Source: RGIG5057 sp036653755
Lineage (GTDB): Bacteria; Bacillota; Clostridia; TANB77; CAG-465
Assembly (NCBI GenBank): GCA_036653755.1
Contig: JAVVTJ010000001.1
Location: 1 to 64,000 of the forward strand
DNA: 64,000 nt
Direction: 5' to 3'
Part shown: piece by piece, positions 18,825 to 27,884 of the stretch
Position numbering within the stretch: the stretch's first letter is position 1
How the letters are laid out: the number at the start of each line of letters is the position of its first letter
Made by a program: the position numbers and the translations under genes
Notes under the pieces: generated by a model
Databases searched by the model: none
Told to the model about the DNA's origin: nothing
The model's input: the letters and a program-made list of their open reading frames with translations, nothing else

Positions 18825-19664
18825 ATGATAATAGATGTAAAAACAATAGTTAAAAATAAAAAAGAAGAATTAATAAAAAAAATAGATAAATTAAAAGAAA
18901 ATAATATAGTTCCAAAACTTGTATTAATATGTGCAAGTGATGATAAAGCATCTGAAATATATGTAAGTAAAAAAAGAAATATGTGCAAAGAAGTAGGCAT
19001 TGAAGAAGAAGAGTTTTTATTTGATACATTAGTTACAACTGATAAAATAATAGGTGTTATAAAAAAGTTAAATGATGATATTTCAGTAGATGGAATATTA
19101 GTACAACTTCCATTATATAAACATTTAGATGAAAATAAAATTTTAAATAGCATTTCACCATGTAAAGATGTAGATGGACTTCATCCTTTAAATCTTGGTA
19201 GGTTATTTGCAAACGAATCTGGAATTGTATCTTGTACGCCAAAAGGAATTATGACTGTATTAGATGATTTAAATATTCATATTGCTGGAAGTAATGTTGT
19301 AGTTATAGGTAGAAGTATTTTAGTAGGAAAACCAATAGCAGCGTTATTATTAAATAGAAATGCTACTGTTACAATATGTCATTCTAAAACTGAAAATTTA
19401 AAATTATTTACATTGAATGCAGATATTTTAATAGTAGCTGTTGGAAAGCCTAAGATAATTACTGATGATATGGTAAAAGAAGGTTCGATTGTAATTGATG
19501 TTGGAATAAATAGAACAGAAAATGGAAAAATAATTGGAGATGTAGATACTGAAAATGTAAATAAAGTGGCTAAATTTACAACACCAGTGCCAGGTGGTAT
19601 TGGACTTACTACTGTTTTGTCATTACTTGAAAATGTAGTTAAAGTTTCAGAAAATAGATCATAG
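18825..19664 (+). CDS. folD: Bifunctional methylenetetrahydrofolate dehydrogenase/cyclohydrolase
   Basis: 279 residues. Interconverts methylene-, methenyl- and formyl-THF. Family motifs: YVSKKRNMCKEVGI (catalytic Lys region), VDGILVQLPLYKHL, DVDGLHPLNLG, GRSILVGKPIAALLL and PVPGGIGLTTVLSLLEN. ATG 18825 follows AAAGGTAAGCAA. Its stop codon TAG is formed with the first G of the downstream repeat core. Confidence 0.95.
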   Translation: MIIDVKTIVKNKKEELIKKIDKLKENNIVPKLVLICASDDKASEIYVSKKRNMCKEVGIEEEEFLFDTLVTTDKIIGVIKKLNDDISVDGILVQLPLYKHLDENKILNSISPCKDVDGLHPLNLGRLFANESGIVSCTPKGIMTVLDDLNIHIAGSNVVVIGRSILVGKPIAALLLNRNATVTICHSKTENLKLFTLNADILIVAVGKPKIITDDMVKEGSIVIDVGINRTENGKIIGDVDTENVNKVAKFTTPVPGGIGLTTVLSLLENVVKVSENRS

Positions 19665-19680
19665 GGCTAGCTTTTTAAAA
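19664..19680 (+). repeat. Intergenic repeat half-site overlapping the folD stop
   Basis: GGGCTAGCTTTTTAAAA; its first base completes the folD TAG. I find no inverted partner before the tRNA. Bases 19681-19890 contain nothing else I can support. Confidence 0.85.
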
Positions 19681-19891
19681 TTTGTAACAAAGCAATTTAA
19701 GTAAAATATTTATACTGATTTTTGTTATTAAATTATAATAAATAAATAATTTATAGCATATATTAATTAGTAGTGACTATATTATTTGCATAAAATAAAT
19801 ACAAATGCAATTAACTTTTTTACACAAGTTAGATTTAGAATCATTAGAAAATTAAAAATTTCAATTATTTTAACTTTTTTAGTATTTTCTA

Positions 19892-19920
19892 TTGACAAAC
19901 AATTAAAAAGTTAGTATAAT
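19892..19920 (+). promoter_or_regulatory. Consensus SigA promoter of tRNA-Gly
   Basis: TTGACA (19892-19897), 17-base spacer, TATAAT (19915-19920), 20 bases before the mature tRNA 5' end. Confidence 0.85.
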
Positions 19921-19939
19921 ATATATACTGCTAAGAAAT

Positions 19940-20013
<74 letters not shown>

Positions 20014-20016
20014 TGT

Positions 20017-20042
20017 ATAAACCGATTCTATCGGTTTTTTTT
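20017..20042 (+). terminator. tRNA-Gly terminator
   Basis: AAACCGAT-TCT-ATCGGTTT followed by a T run, ending just before the Shine-Dalgarno of the next gene. Confidence 0.9.
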
Positions 20043-20057
20043 ATTAGGTGATTTATT

Positions 20058-20966
20058 ATGGTAATTGAAGAAGAAAAACTAAATTATGTCATAAAAGAAA
20101 ATCCAGATTTAGTTTTAAAAGTTGAGTGTTTTAATTTATTTGATACGTTAGAATGTGGACAATGTTTTAGATGGAAAAAAATAATGAGTGATTCAGAAAA
20201 TAGATATAATTCTGAGTTTATAGGAATCATATCTGATAGAGTTATTAGAATAAAACAAAATAATAACTTTATATATGTATATTCAAATTTAAAAGAAAAT
20301 TTAAAAGATACAGTAGAATATTATTTTGATTTATATAATAATTATGCTAGAATTGAATCTGAAATAATATGTTTAGATGATAATATTAAAAAAGCAGTTA
20401 AAAATACAACTGGAATTCATATATTAAATCAAGCAACTTTTGAGACTTTAATTTCTTATATTATATCATCAAATAATAATATTCCTAGAATAAAAAAATC
20501 TATTGAAGAGATTTCAAATAGATATGGGAAAAAAGTTATATTTGAAGAAAAGGAATATCATTTATTTCCTACAATTGAAGAATTATCTAATGTTACAGAA
20601 GCAGAGTTTAAAGCTTGTGGTGTAGGATTTAGAGATAAATATTTAGTGAAAACTGTAGCTGATTTAATGGAAAATAATATTTATGCGGAATGTACTTCAA
20701 AATTAACTAATGTGCAATTAAAAAAAGTATTGATGTCATTTGTAGGTGTAGGACCTAAAGTTGCAGATTGTGTTATGTTATTTTCATATGGGAGGCAAGA
20801 TGTTTTTCCAATAGATGTTTGGGTAAAAAGAGTTATGGAAAAATTATACTTAAAAAAAGAATCTAGCTTAAAAGAAATATTTGAATATGCAGAAGATTAT
20901 TTTGGAAGTTATGCTGGAATTATTCAACAACATTTATTTTATAATATACGAAATGGTTTGTTATAA
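20058..20966 (+). CDS. ogg: 8-oxoguanine DNA glycosylase / AP lyase (OGG1 type)
   Basis: 302-residue HhH-GPD glycosylase that removes 8-oxoG. An N-terminal OGG domain (FNLFDTLECGQCFRWKK) precedes the helix-hairpin-helix FVGVGPKVADCVMLFSYG and the active site segment FPIDVWVKRVM, with Asp and Lys as expected. Full length. The ATG follows TTAGGTGATTT. It ends NIRNGLL with a CGA Arg codon, showing that CGA is decoded as Arg. Confidence 0.9.
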   Translation: MVIEEEKLNYVIKENPDLVLKVECFNLFDTLECGQCFRWKKIMSDSENRYNSEFIGIISDRVIRIKQNNNFIYVYSNLKENLKDTVEYYFDLYNNYARIESEIICLDDNIKKAVKNTTGIHILNQATFETLISYIISSNNNIPRIKKSIEEISNRYGKKVIFEEKEYHLFPTIEELSNVTEAEFKACGVGFRDKYLVKTVADLMENNIYAECTSKLTNVQLKKVLMSFVGVGPKVADCVMLFSYGRQDVFPIDVWVKRVMEKLYLKKESSLKEIFEYAEDYFGSYAGIIQQHLFYNIRNGLL

Positions 20967-21028
20967 TATGGAAAATAATTTAAAAAGTGTTTATTTGTCG
21001 TAAAAAATAGTATAATTGCATAATATTA

Positions 21029-21057
21029 TTGACATTTATTCATATTTATGTTAGAAT
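21029..21057 (+). promoter_or_regulatory. SigA-type promoter of the rpmG-secE-nusG cluster
   Basis: TTGACA (21029-21034), 17-base spacer, TAGAAT (21052-21057), about 57 bases upstream of the rpmG ATG. Confidence 0.75.
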
Positions 21058-21113
21058 GTATAAGTAAAAATTATATACATATAGATTATGTAACGTCTTG
21101 GGGGTGTTTTAAA

Positions 21114-21263
21114 ATGAGAGAAAATTTAACATTAGCATGTAGTGATTGTAAACAAAGAAATTATGAAACAGAAAAGAATAAAACAAGCAATCCAGATAGA
21201 ATAGAAATGAAAAAGTTTTGTAAATTCTGTAAAAAGCATACAATTCATAAAGAAACAAAATAA
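21114..21263 (+). CDS. rpmG: 50S ribosomal protein L33
   Basis: 49 residues beginning MRENLTLACSDC with two CxxC pairs (CSDC and CKFC), i.e. the zinc-binding form of L33. The ATG at 21114 follows GGGGGTG; the longer open frame from 21048 would add a non-conserved extension. Its position before secE and nusG is typical for Firmicutes. Confidence 0.95.
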   Translation: MRENLTLACSDCKQRNYETEKNKTSNPDRIEMKKFCKFCKKHTIHKETK

Positions 21264-21283
21264 TTAGAAGGGTGGCTTTGCAA

Positions 21284-21481
21284 ATGGCAAAAGGTTTTTT
21301 TAAAGGTGTAAAGGCAGAACTTAAAAAAGTTGTATGGCCTACAAAAAAGCAATTAATAAACAATACTGTTATGGTTTTATTTTTAGTACTTGCTTTAGCA
21401 GCTATAGTTCTAAGCTTTGATATGATAGTTGAAAAATTAGATATGTTATTTTGGAATTTTATAACTGTAAAAATTGCTTAA
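21284..21481 (+). CDS. secE: Preprotein translocase subunit SecE
   Basis: About 65 residues with the SecE signature FFKGVKAELKKVVWPTKKQL and one C-terminal transmembrane helix. The ATG at 21284 sits eight bases after AAGGGTGG; in-frame GTG 21272 and TTG 21278 overlap that site. Part of the SecYEG channel in the membrane. Confidence 0.93.
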   Translation: MAKGFFKGVKAELKKVVWPTKKQLINNTVMVLFLVLALAAIVLSFDMIVEKLDMLFWNFITVKIA

Positions 21482-21516
21482 TAAAAGCGTAATTGTTAAC
21501 AAAGGAGCGAGTAGGT

Positions 21517-22077
21517 TTGGAAAGAAAAGTTACTAATAACGAAAATAATGAAAAATTAGAAGAGTCTAATGAATTGAATTGGTACGTTGTGTACACATAT
21601 TCTGGTTATGAAAATAAAGTTAAAGTAACTTTGGAAAAAGTTATTGAAAACAGAAATTTGCAAGATAAAATACAAGATATAATAATTCCTATGGAAGAAG
21701 AAATAGAAATAAAAGATGGTAAGCAAAAAACATCTATAAAGAAAGTATTTCCAGGTTATATACTTGTCAAAATGATGATGAGTGATGAAACATGGTATGC
21801 TGTAAAACATATAAAGGGAGTTTTCAGTTTTGTAGGTGTAGGTGAAAAACCAATGCCTCTTACAGAAGATGAAATGAAAACTTTAGGTATAGATGATATT
21901 GTAACATTAGATTATGAAGTAGGAGATAGCGTTAGAATAACAACAGATCCATTTTATAATTATCCTGCTGTAATTGAAAAAATACAAAAGGAAAAAAGAA
22001 GAGTAGTAGTTACAGTAGATATGTTTGGTAGAAAAACTACAGTAGATTTAGAATTTGATCAAGTACAAAAAATGTAA
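21517..22077 (+). CDS. nusG: Transcription termination/antitermination factor NusG
   Basis: 186 residues. The NGN domain (LNWYVVYTYSGYENKVKVTL, FPGYILVKMMM) is followed by a C-terminal KOW domain (VGDSVRITTDPFYNYPAVI). It couples RNA polymerase with Rho or the ribosome. TTG 21517 is chosen because AAAGGAGCGAG precedes it; an upstream TTG 21493 would include that site in the coding region. Confidence 0.95.
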   Translation: MERKVTNNENNEKLEESNELNWYVVYTYSGYENKVKVTLEKVIENRNLQDKIQDIIIPMEEEIEIKDGKQKTSIKKVFPGYILVKMMMSDETWYAVKHIKGVFSFVGVGEKPMPLTEDEMKTLGIDDIVTLDYEVGDSVRITTDPFYNYPAVIEKIQKEKRRVVVTVDMFGRKTTVDLEFDQVQKM

Positions 22078-22113
22078 AATATAAAATATGCAATTTTAAG
22101 GGGGTGAATTAAG

Positions 22114-22542
22114 ATGGCAGAGAAAAAAATAACTCATGTTGTTAAATTACAAATAGCAGCAGGAAAAGCAAATCCTGCACCACCAGTTGGACCTGCATTA
22201 GGACCTACAGGTATCAATATTATGATGTTTTGTAAAGATTTTAATGAAAAAACTGCAAAAGATAGTGGAATGATATTTCCAGTTATACTTACAGTATATA
22301 GTGACAAAACATTTGAATATGTTTTGAAAACTCCACCTGCAGCAGTTTTGCTTAAACAAGCAGCTAAAATAGAAAAAGCTTCTGGTAAACCACAAAAAGA
22401 TAAAGTAGGAGCAGTAACAACTAAGCAAGTAGAAGAAATAGCAACAATGAAAAAAGCAGACTTAAATGCTTCATCTTTAGAATCTGCAGTATCTCTTATA
22501 AAGGGTACAGCTAGATCAATGGGGATTATTGTTAAAGACTAA
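22114..22542 (+). CDS. rplK: 50S ribosomal protein L11
   Basis: 142 residues. N-terminal KLQIAAGKANPAPPVGPALG and the C-terminal rRNA-binding domain with GTARSMGI are intact. Forms the GTPase-associated stalk base with 23S rRNA. The start follows TTAAGGGGGTG. In the standard nusG-rplK-rplA order. Confidence 0.97.
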   Translation: MAEKKITHVVKLQIAAGKANPAPPVGPALGPTGINIMMFCKDFNEKTAKDSGMIFPVILTVYSDKTFEYVLKTPPAAVLLKQAAKIEKASGKPQKDKVGAVTTKQVEEIATMKKADLNASSLESAVSLIKGTARSMGIIVKD

Positions 22543-22592
22543 AAATGGGAGAATAATTAGAATTATTCGCTAAAACCAAAGGAGGGAAAAAA

Positions 22593-23276
22593 ATGAGTAA
22601 AAGAATGAAAGAAATAGCTAAAATCGTAGAACCAGGAAAAGTATATGATATAAATGAAGCTATTGAATTGATGCTTAAAATGCCTAAAGTTAAATTTGAT
22701 GAAACAGTAGAAATGCATGTTAAATTAGGTGTTGATGGTAAACAAGCTGATCAACAAGTTAGAGGAGTAGTAGTACTTCCTAATGGTACTGGTAAAACTA
22801 AAAAAGTATTAGTTTTAGCTAAAGGTGAAAAAGCAGAAGCAGCAAAAGAAGCAGGTGCTGATTTTGTTGGAGATGATGATATGATTAAAAAAATACAAAC
22901 TGAAAATTGGTTTGGATTTGATACAATTATAGCAACACCTGATATGATGCCTGCACTTGGAAGAGTAGCAAAATTATTAGGACCTAAAGGTTTAATGCCT
23001 AATCCTAAATCTGGAACAGTTACTTTAGACGTAGCAAAAGCAGTACTTGAAACTAAAGCTGGTAAAATTGAATATAGATTGGATAAAAACAATATAATTC
23101 ATTGTCCAATTGGAAAAATATCTTTCGGTGCTGACAAAATAAAAGAAAATTATATGACTTTATTAGAAACTATAATAAAAGCAAAACCTGCTGTTGCAAA
23201 AGGAACATATTTACAATCTGTTGCTATTGCATCAACAATGGGTGCTGGACTAAAAATAAATTCATCATCTAAATAA
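22593..23276 (+). CDS. rplA: 50S ribosomal protein L1
   Basis: 227 residues, normal length, with the L1 hallmark LGPKGLMPNPKSGTVT and GADFVGDDDMI. Binds 23S rRNA at the L1 stalk and may autoregulate its operon. AAGGAGGG precedes the ATG. Confidence 0.97.
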   Translation: MSKRMKEIAKIVEPGKVYDINEAIELMLKMPKVKFDETVEMHVKLGVDGKQADQQVRGVVVLPNGTGKTKKVLVLAKGEKAEAAKEAGADFVGDDDMIKKIQTENWFGFDTIIATPDMMPALGRVAKLLGPKGLMPNPKSGTVTLDVAKAVLETKAGKIEYRLDKNNIIHCPIGKISFGADKIKENYMTLLETIIKAKPAVAKGTYLQSVAIASTMGAGLKINSSSK

Positions 23277-23291
23277 GTAAAAATAATAAGC

Positions 23292-23398
23292 CAAAGACAG
23301 TAGGTGATTAAATTCATAAATCCTACCGAGGTGTTTAGATTTAAAATCGTATTTTAAATTCTGCAAAACATCTCGCTTTGCAGAATTTTAATTTTGGA
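23292..23398 (+). ncRNA. Ribosomal protein L10 leader (rplJL attenuator)
   Basis: The leader between rplA and rplJ has a GTAGG/CCTAC stem, a GAGGTGTTT segment that can pair with AAACATCTC, and a terminator stem AAATTCTGCAAA/TTTGCAGAATTT followed by a T-rich run. The overlap of pairing partners fits L10(L12)4-controlled attenuation as known in Firmicutes. Boundaries are approximate. Confidence 0.8.
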
Positions 23399-23414
23399 GG
23401 AGGCGAAATAATAA

Positions 23415-23918
23415 ATGCCAAGTGAAAAAATATTAAAGCAAAAACAAGATCAAGCAACAATTCTTTGTGAAAAATTTAAAAAGGCTAAGATGGTTGTATT
23501 TACTGAATATAGAGGTATAACTGTTGAAGATGATACAAAACTTCGTAAAGAATTAAGAGAAGAACATAATGAATATATGGTTATTAAAAACTCTGTTATT
23601 GCTCATGCAGCAAAAGATGCTGGAATTGAAGGATTAGATGGAATACTTGAAGGACCAACAGCAGTAGTTATTGGTTATGATGATTATGTATCATGTGCAA
23701 AAACTGTAAATGATTATGCAAAAACTCATGATTTTTACACATTTAAATCAGGTATAATGGATGCAAAAGTAATTTCTGGTGAAGAAGTTAAAAAATTAGC
23801 TAATTTACCATCAAAAGACACATTATATGCTATGCTTGCTAGTGCATTACTTGGAAATATACGTAATTTAGCAGTAGTGCTAGACCAAGCAAGAGAAAAA
23901 CAAGAAACAAATGCTTAA
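23415..23918 (+). CDS. rplJ: 50S ribosomal protein L10
   Basis: 167 residues with the L10 N-terminal rRNA-binding core (MVVFTEYRGITVEDDTKLR, NSVIAHAAKDAGIEG) and a C-terminal helix for L12 dimers. It starts with ATG after GGAGGAGGCGAAATAATAA. Downstream of its own leader. Confidence 0.96.
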   Translation: MPSEKILKQKQDQATILCEKFKKAKMVVFTEYRGITVEDDTKLRKELREEHNEYMVIKNSVIAHAAKDAGIEGLDGILEGPTAVVIGYDDYVSCAKTVNDYAKTHDFYTFKSGIMDAKVISGEEVKKLANLPSKDTLYAMLASALLGNIRNLAVVLDQAREKQETNA

Positions 23919-23950
23919 TATATAAGCATATTTGAAAGGGGAATTTTAAA

Positions 23951-24319
23951 ATGGAGAAAATAGAAAAAATAGTAGCAGAAGTTGAAAAATTATCTGTAAT
24001 TGAATTAAGCGACTTAGTTAAGGCAATAGAAGAAAAATTTGGAGTATCTGCAGCAGCAGCTGTAGTTGCTGGACCTGTAGCTGGTGGAGCTGCAGCAGTT
24101 GAAGAAAAATCAGAATTTGATGTAGTATTAAAAGATGCAGGAGCAACTAAAATAGCAGTTATAAAAGCTGTTAGAGAAGCAACTGCTTTAGGACTTAAAG
24201 AAGCTAAAGATTTAGTTGACGCAGCTCCTAAGACAATAAAAGAAGCTATGCCAAAAGAAGATGCTGAAAAATTAGTAGAAGCATTAAAAGCAGCAGGTGC
24301 AATGGCTGAAATGGTTTAA
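23951..24319 (+). CDS. rplL: 50S ribosomal protein L7/L12
   Basis: 122 residues. N-terminal dimerisation helices, an Ala/Gly/Val-rich hinge (SAAAAVVAGPVAGGAAAVEE) and the C-terminal factor-binding domain (VREATALGLKEAKDLVDAAP). Ends the ribosomal cluster before a strong terminator. Confidence 0.97.
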   Translation: MEKIEKIVAEVEKLSVIELSDLVKAIEEKFGVSAAAAVVAGPVAGGAAAVEEKSEFDVVLKDAGATKIAVIKAVREATALGLKEAKDLVDAAPKTIKEAMPKEDAEKLVEALKAAGAMAEMV

Positions 24320-24340
24320 TAAAACTGTTTAAATTTGTAT

Positions 24341-24384
24341 AATAATAAAGGTATGAATAATTAATTATTCATACCTTTATTATT
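24341..24384. terminator. Strong symmetric terminator after rplL
   Basis: Long perfect inverted repeat centred on AATTAATT with the core AAAGGTATGAATA / TATTCATACCTTT and A/T tails on both sides. It serves rplL (plus) and probably the convergent asnB (minus). Confidence 0.9.
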
Positions 24385-24429
24385 ATATTAAGGCTGTTTA
24401 CTTAAATGTTTATATTTGTATTAACATAA

Positions 24430-26318
24430 TTACAACTCTATTTTTATATTATAAATTTTTAACCAATAGTCAATTTGTATTATAAAAGCTAAAGTCTGCG
24501 GATAAGTCATAAGTTGCCCAAACCAATTTTCAGTTAAGTTTTGTCCGTTTTGTATTAATTATTTCTGTAAGATATTCTTTATCGATCAATTTAAATATTG
24601 TATCGTTTTTATTAGTTAATATTATTTTTATTTCTTGTTCTACTAATTCTAAATATTTAGGATCATATGTTTTAGGAAAAGGAGACTTTTTTCTATTTAA
24701 AACTTCTTTAGGAATATCATTTTCAAATGCTTTTCTAAGAAGTGACTTTTCAATTGGAACTAAGGTACTTTTATTTAAACCAAGTTTCAGATTATATGGT
24801 ATGTTGTATACATATTCAAAAATTTTGTAATCTGCAAATGGAATTCTAACATCTAAATCAGCATAATTTGCAGCTCGTTCTGTTCGTTCTAGTAAAGTAT
24901 TCATAAACCATTTAATAGTAAGATATTGAACTTTCCTGAATTTTTTATTTTCTTCTGATTCATTATTTAAAAATGTAACATTTTTTAATGTATTTTTGTA
25001 ATTATAATCAATATATTCACTTATTTCATTTTTAGAAATAATATCTTTATTTATTAGATTTTCACGTATATTTTTGGATAGACACCATGGAAAAAAATTT
25101 AATCCATCATCGTCTTGTGTATTTATGAATTTTTTATCATAAAACCAAGGATAGCCTCCAAAAATTTCATCACTGCATTCTCCAGATAAACATATATTAG
25201 TATTTTTTTCTTTTATAGCCATGCAAAATGCTAGCATTGATGAATCAACATCAGCCATGCCGGGCATATCTCTATTTATCATAGATGGCACAAGTAAATT
25301 ATATAATTCATTAGCGTTAAAACTTATATTACTATGATTAGTATTTAAATGTTTTTGCATAATTTTAACATAATCAGAATCAATAGTAGGTTGATAATTA
25401 TTTGATATAAAATCTGATTTATTGTTTTCGTATTCAATTGAAAAAGTATTTAAATTTTGACTTTTATTTTTAGCAATAGTAGATAGTATGCTAGAATCTA
25501 ATCCACCTGATAACATACAAGATATAGTTTCGTTATTTATTTGTGTATTAGTTGCATTCATAACTAATTTTCTAATTTTTTTTATACAGGTATTTTCATC
25601 ATCGTTACAAGGAGCTGTTTTTAAATCCCAATATTTGTATGTTATAAGTCCCATATTAGAATAAATTGCGTAATGACCTGGAAGTAATTCAAAAATATCT
25701 TTGAAATATGTAATTCCGGGTGTATGTGCAGGGCCGAAGAGCAATAAGTTCTAGTGCTGATTGTTTATCTATTTTAGCTTCTATATTAGGTATACAAAGA
25801 ATATCTTTTATATTAGTAGAAAAAATAAAGTTATTATCGTTTTTCATGTAATATAGTGGTTTAACTCCAATTCTATCTTTTGCTAAAAAAATAGTGTCAT
25901 TAATTTTATCATAGATACATATTGCAAAAACACCATCAAGTAATTCTAAAAATTTCTCTTTATATTCATTATAGCAAGAAAGTAATATTTCTGCATCTAA
26001 ATAAGTATCCAAATATTCTTCAGGTATGACTTTACTTTTTCTTAAATTAGTTTTTGTATTAAAGCAGTATCCAAGTTTTATTAATTTATTTTTTATATCT
26101 TTTATATTATAGATTTTTCCTGTATGCATTATGCAATATTTATTTTTGTCAAAGCTTTTTGAGAAAAATCCATTAGATAGATTAATATGTTTAGTCTTAA
26201 ACATATTAATACATTCGGATATAGAAAAACGTTTTTTTAAATTTATGTGCATTTCTTCTATAAAATTACAGTTAGAAATATCATCATTGTAATTTACAAT
26301 GCCTAAATATCTATTCAT
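24430..26318 (-). CDS. asnB: Asparagine synthase-like protein with two +1 shifts at CGG codons and a degenerate glutaminase domain
   Basis: AsnB converts Asp to Asn with ATP. Only two frameshifts give the complete protein. After 194 codons CTT-CGG-C (CGG at 25736-25734) must lose C to read ALELIAL-GPAHTPGITYF. Near the end AAA-CGG-A (24547-24545) must lose C to read NTK-GQNLTENWFGQLMTYPQTLAF and finish QIDYWLKIYNIKIEL at 24430, the normal AsnB tail. Total 628 residues. The synthetase PP-loop SGGLDSS is intact. The N-terminus MNRYLGIVNY lacks the catalytic Cys2, and NGE is replaced by TGK, so glutaminase activity is doubtful. ATG 26318 has AGAGGTG upstream. Confidence 0.85.
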
Positions 26319-26364
26319 AAAAGTTCACCTCTTATATAGACTATGTACCGCACATTAAAATATT

Positions 26365-26428
26365 CTACATTAGGGCTAGCTTTTTAAAAAAGTGTACACA
26401 CTTTTTTAAAAAGCTAGCCCTAATGTAG
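26365..26428. repeat. Perfect 64-base palindrome of the intergenic repeat family
   Basis: Two 31-base arms around AC. Each arm has GGGCTAGCTTTTTAAAA (26373-26389 and inverted 26404-26420). The inner part (AAGTGT) and outer part (CTACATTA) differ from the lepA copy yet are still perfectly paired. It lies between the divergent asnB and the small RNA. Confidence 0.9.
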
Positions 26429-26469
26429 TGCATCGACAAAACTAGACAGTAATTGTATAGTACTTTTAA

Positions 26470-26498
26470 TTGATATATGATTGAGTAAGTAATATAAT
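26470..26498 (+). promoter_or_regulatory. SigA-type promoter of small RNA copy A
   Basis: TTGATA (26470-26475), 17-base spacer, TATAAT (26493-26498). The structured RNA begins about seven bases downstream. The other copy at 48.6 kb has the same arrangement. Confidence 0.75.
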
Positions 26499-26503
26499 AT
26501 ATA

Positions 26504-26625
26504 TGTCCGGGGGCACCGGAGTTTGCATGCTAAATTAGCACTAGATTATGTGCTGTACGCATGAACCTTAATTGGATGTCACAAAGCTAGCCCACTAGGC
26601 CACTACGGAATTTTTAGTTCTGTAA
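26504..26625 (+). ncRNA. Putative small structured RNA, copy A
   Basis: Helix 1 is TCCGG-GGGCA-CCGGA (26506-26520). Helix 2 is GTT-TG-CATGC (26521-26530) with GCATG-AAC (26559-26566), enclosing AGCAC/GTGCT (26537-26541, 26550-26554). A single-stranded ACAAAGCTAGCCC (26581-26593) follows, then a terminator-like TACGGAA/TTCTGTA hairpin at 26604-26624. Copy B at 48.6 kb matches over about 90 bases with compensatory changes in helices 1 and 2. It matches no RNA family I recognise. It points toward tnpB, so a 5' leader role is also possible. Confidence 0.65.
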
Positions 26626-26707
26626 GTTTAATGCACGTTAAGTTGCACAATAAATATATAATAATGAAAGTCCATTTTAATTTTATAGTAAAAGGAGAAC
26701 GTTTTTT

Positions 26708-27883
26708 ATGTTAAAATTTATCACATATAAATATAGAATATATCCAAATGATGTTCAAAAAGAAAAAATTGAAAATAATTTCAAGTGCTGTAAAAGTATA
26801 TATAATAAGCTACTTTGTTATAGAACGGAAGAATATAATAGATATAAAAAATATGTAAAATATTGTGAAAGAAATGACAAATTTGTTGATAAAAAGTATT
26901 TTAATAGTAAATGTAAAATACCATCATTATCTAAAATTAAAGAATTTTATCCTGAATTAAAGAAAGCAGATAGTTTAGCTATATGTAATGAATGGTGTAA
27001 TCTTAATAAATCTTTTACAAATTTTTTTAGTCATAGAGGAAAATTTCCTAAAAGCAAGCAATATGATGATAAGAAAAGTTACATAACTTGCTTGGTAAAT
27101 AACAATATAAGAATAAATAATAATAGATTAAGATTACCCAAAATAGGTATGATCAAAATAAAACTTTATAGAAAAATACCAAACGGTTTAGTTATAAAAA
27201 GATGTATAGTAATGTCAGATAAAATTGATAGATATTATGTATCAATTTTAGTATGCACAGAAATTCCAAAAATAAATAAAAAATTAAATATTGACAATAT
27301 ATTAGGATTGGATTTTAAAATTAGTGATATTTTTGTTGATAGTAACGGAAATACTCCTAAATTTATAAGACCATATAAAAGTTCAATTGAAAAACTAAAA
27401 TACTTATCAAAAATATTATCTAGAAAAATAAAATTCTCTAAAAATTGGTATAAACACTTAAAACATATACAAAAGTTACATAAAACAATAGCATTTAAAA
27501 GAAAAGATTTTTTGGATAAACTTTCTAATGTAATATCAAAAAAATATGATGTTATAGTAGCTGAAACATTATCTATAAAAGAAATGACTTCAAAATTTGA
27601 TGACGGTACATATATATATGACACAGGCTATTGTAAATTTTTGACAATGCTAAAAAATAAATTAAATAGTCTTGGAAAAAAAATAATTAAAGTAGATAGG
27701 TGGTTTCCGTCAAGCAAAAAGTGTAGTAATTGTGGCAGTATTAAAGAAGATTTGCTACTCGAAGAACGTGTATATTACTGTGATAAATGTGGGAAAATTC
27801 AAGATAGAGATGAAAATGCAGCAATAAACATTGCAAATGAAGGTAAAAGAATATTAATTGAAAATATGTGCATAAATCAATAA
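26708..27883 (+). CDS. tnpB: TnpB, RNA-guided nuclease of an IS1341-type element
   Basis: 391 residues. An N-terminal helix-turn-helix/OrfB region begins FITYKYRIYPN. The RuvC-like core has all three acidic positions: Asp in ILGLDFKISD (about 200), Glu in VIVAETLSIKEM (about 285) and Asp in DRDENAAINIANEG (about 360). The zinc ribbon CSNCG/CDKCG is complete. No tnpA is present. TnpB proteins use an omega RNA from the element's 3' end to cut DNA. ATG 26708 follows AAAGGAGAACG. It appears intact. Confidence 0.9.
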   Translation: MLKFITYKYRIYPNDVQKEKIENNFKCCKSIYNKLLCYRTEEYNRYKKYVKYCERNDKFVDKKYFNSKCKIPSLSKIKEFYPELKKADSLAICNEWCNLNKSFTNFFSHRGKFPKSKQYDDKKSYITCLVNNNIRINNNRLRLPKIGMIKIKLYRKIPNGLVIKRCIVMSDKIDRYYVSILVCTEIPKINKKLNIDNILGLDFKISDIFVDSNGNTPKFIRPYKSSIEKLKYLSKILSRKIKFSKNWYKHLKHIQKLHKTIAFKRKDFLDKLSNVISKKYDVIVAETLSIKEMTSKFDDGTYIYDTGYCKFLTMLKNKLNSLGKKIIKVDRWFPSSKKCSNCGSIKEDLLLEERVYYCDKCGKIQDRDENAAINIANEGKRILIENMCINQ

Positions 27884-27884
27884 A

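Noticed and set aside
26365..26428. Palindromes and repeat clusters as a CRISPR array
   Set aside because: Copies are inverted and dispersed with no regular spacers and no cas genes.
26504..26625. Small RNA as 6S RNA, SRP RNA, tmRNA or a known riboswitch
   Set aside because: It lacks the long bubble helix of 6S, the SRP domain IV motif, a tRNA-like acceptor, and conserved cores of riboswitch classes I remember. This judgement is from memory only.
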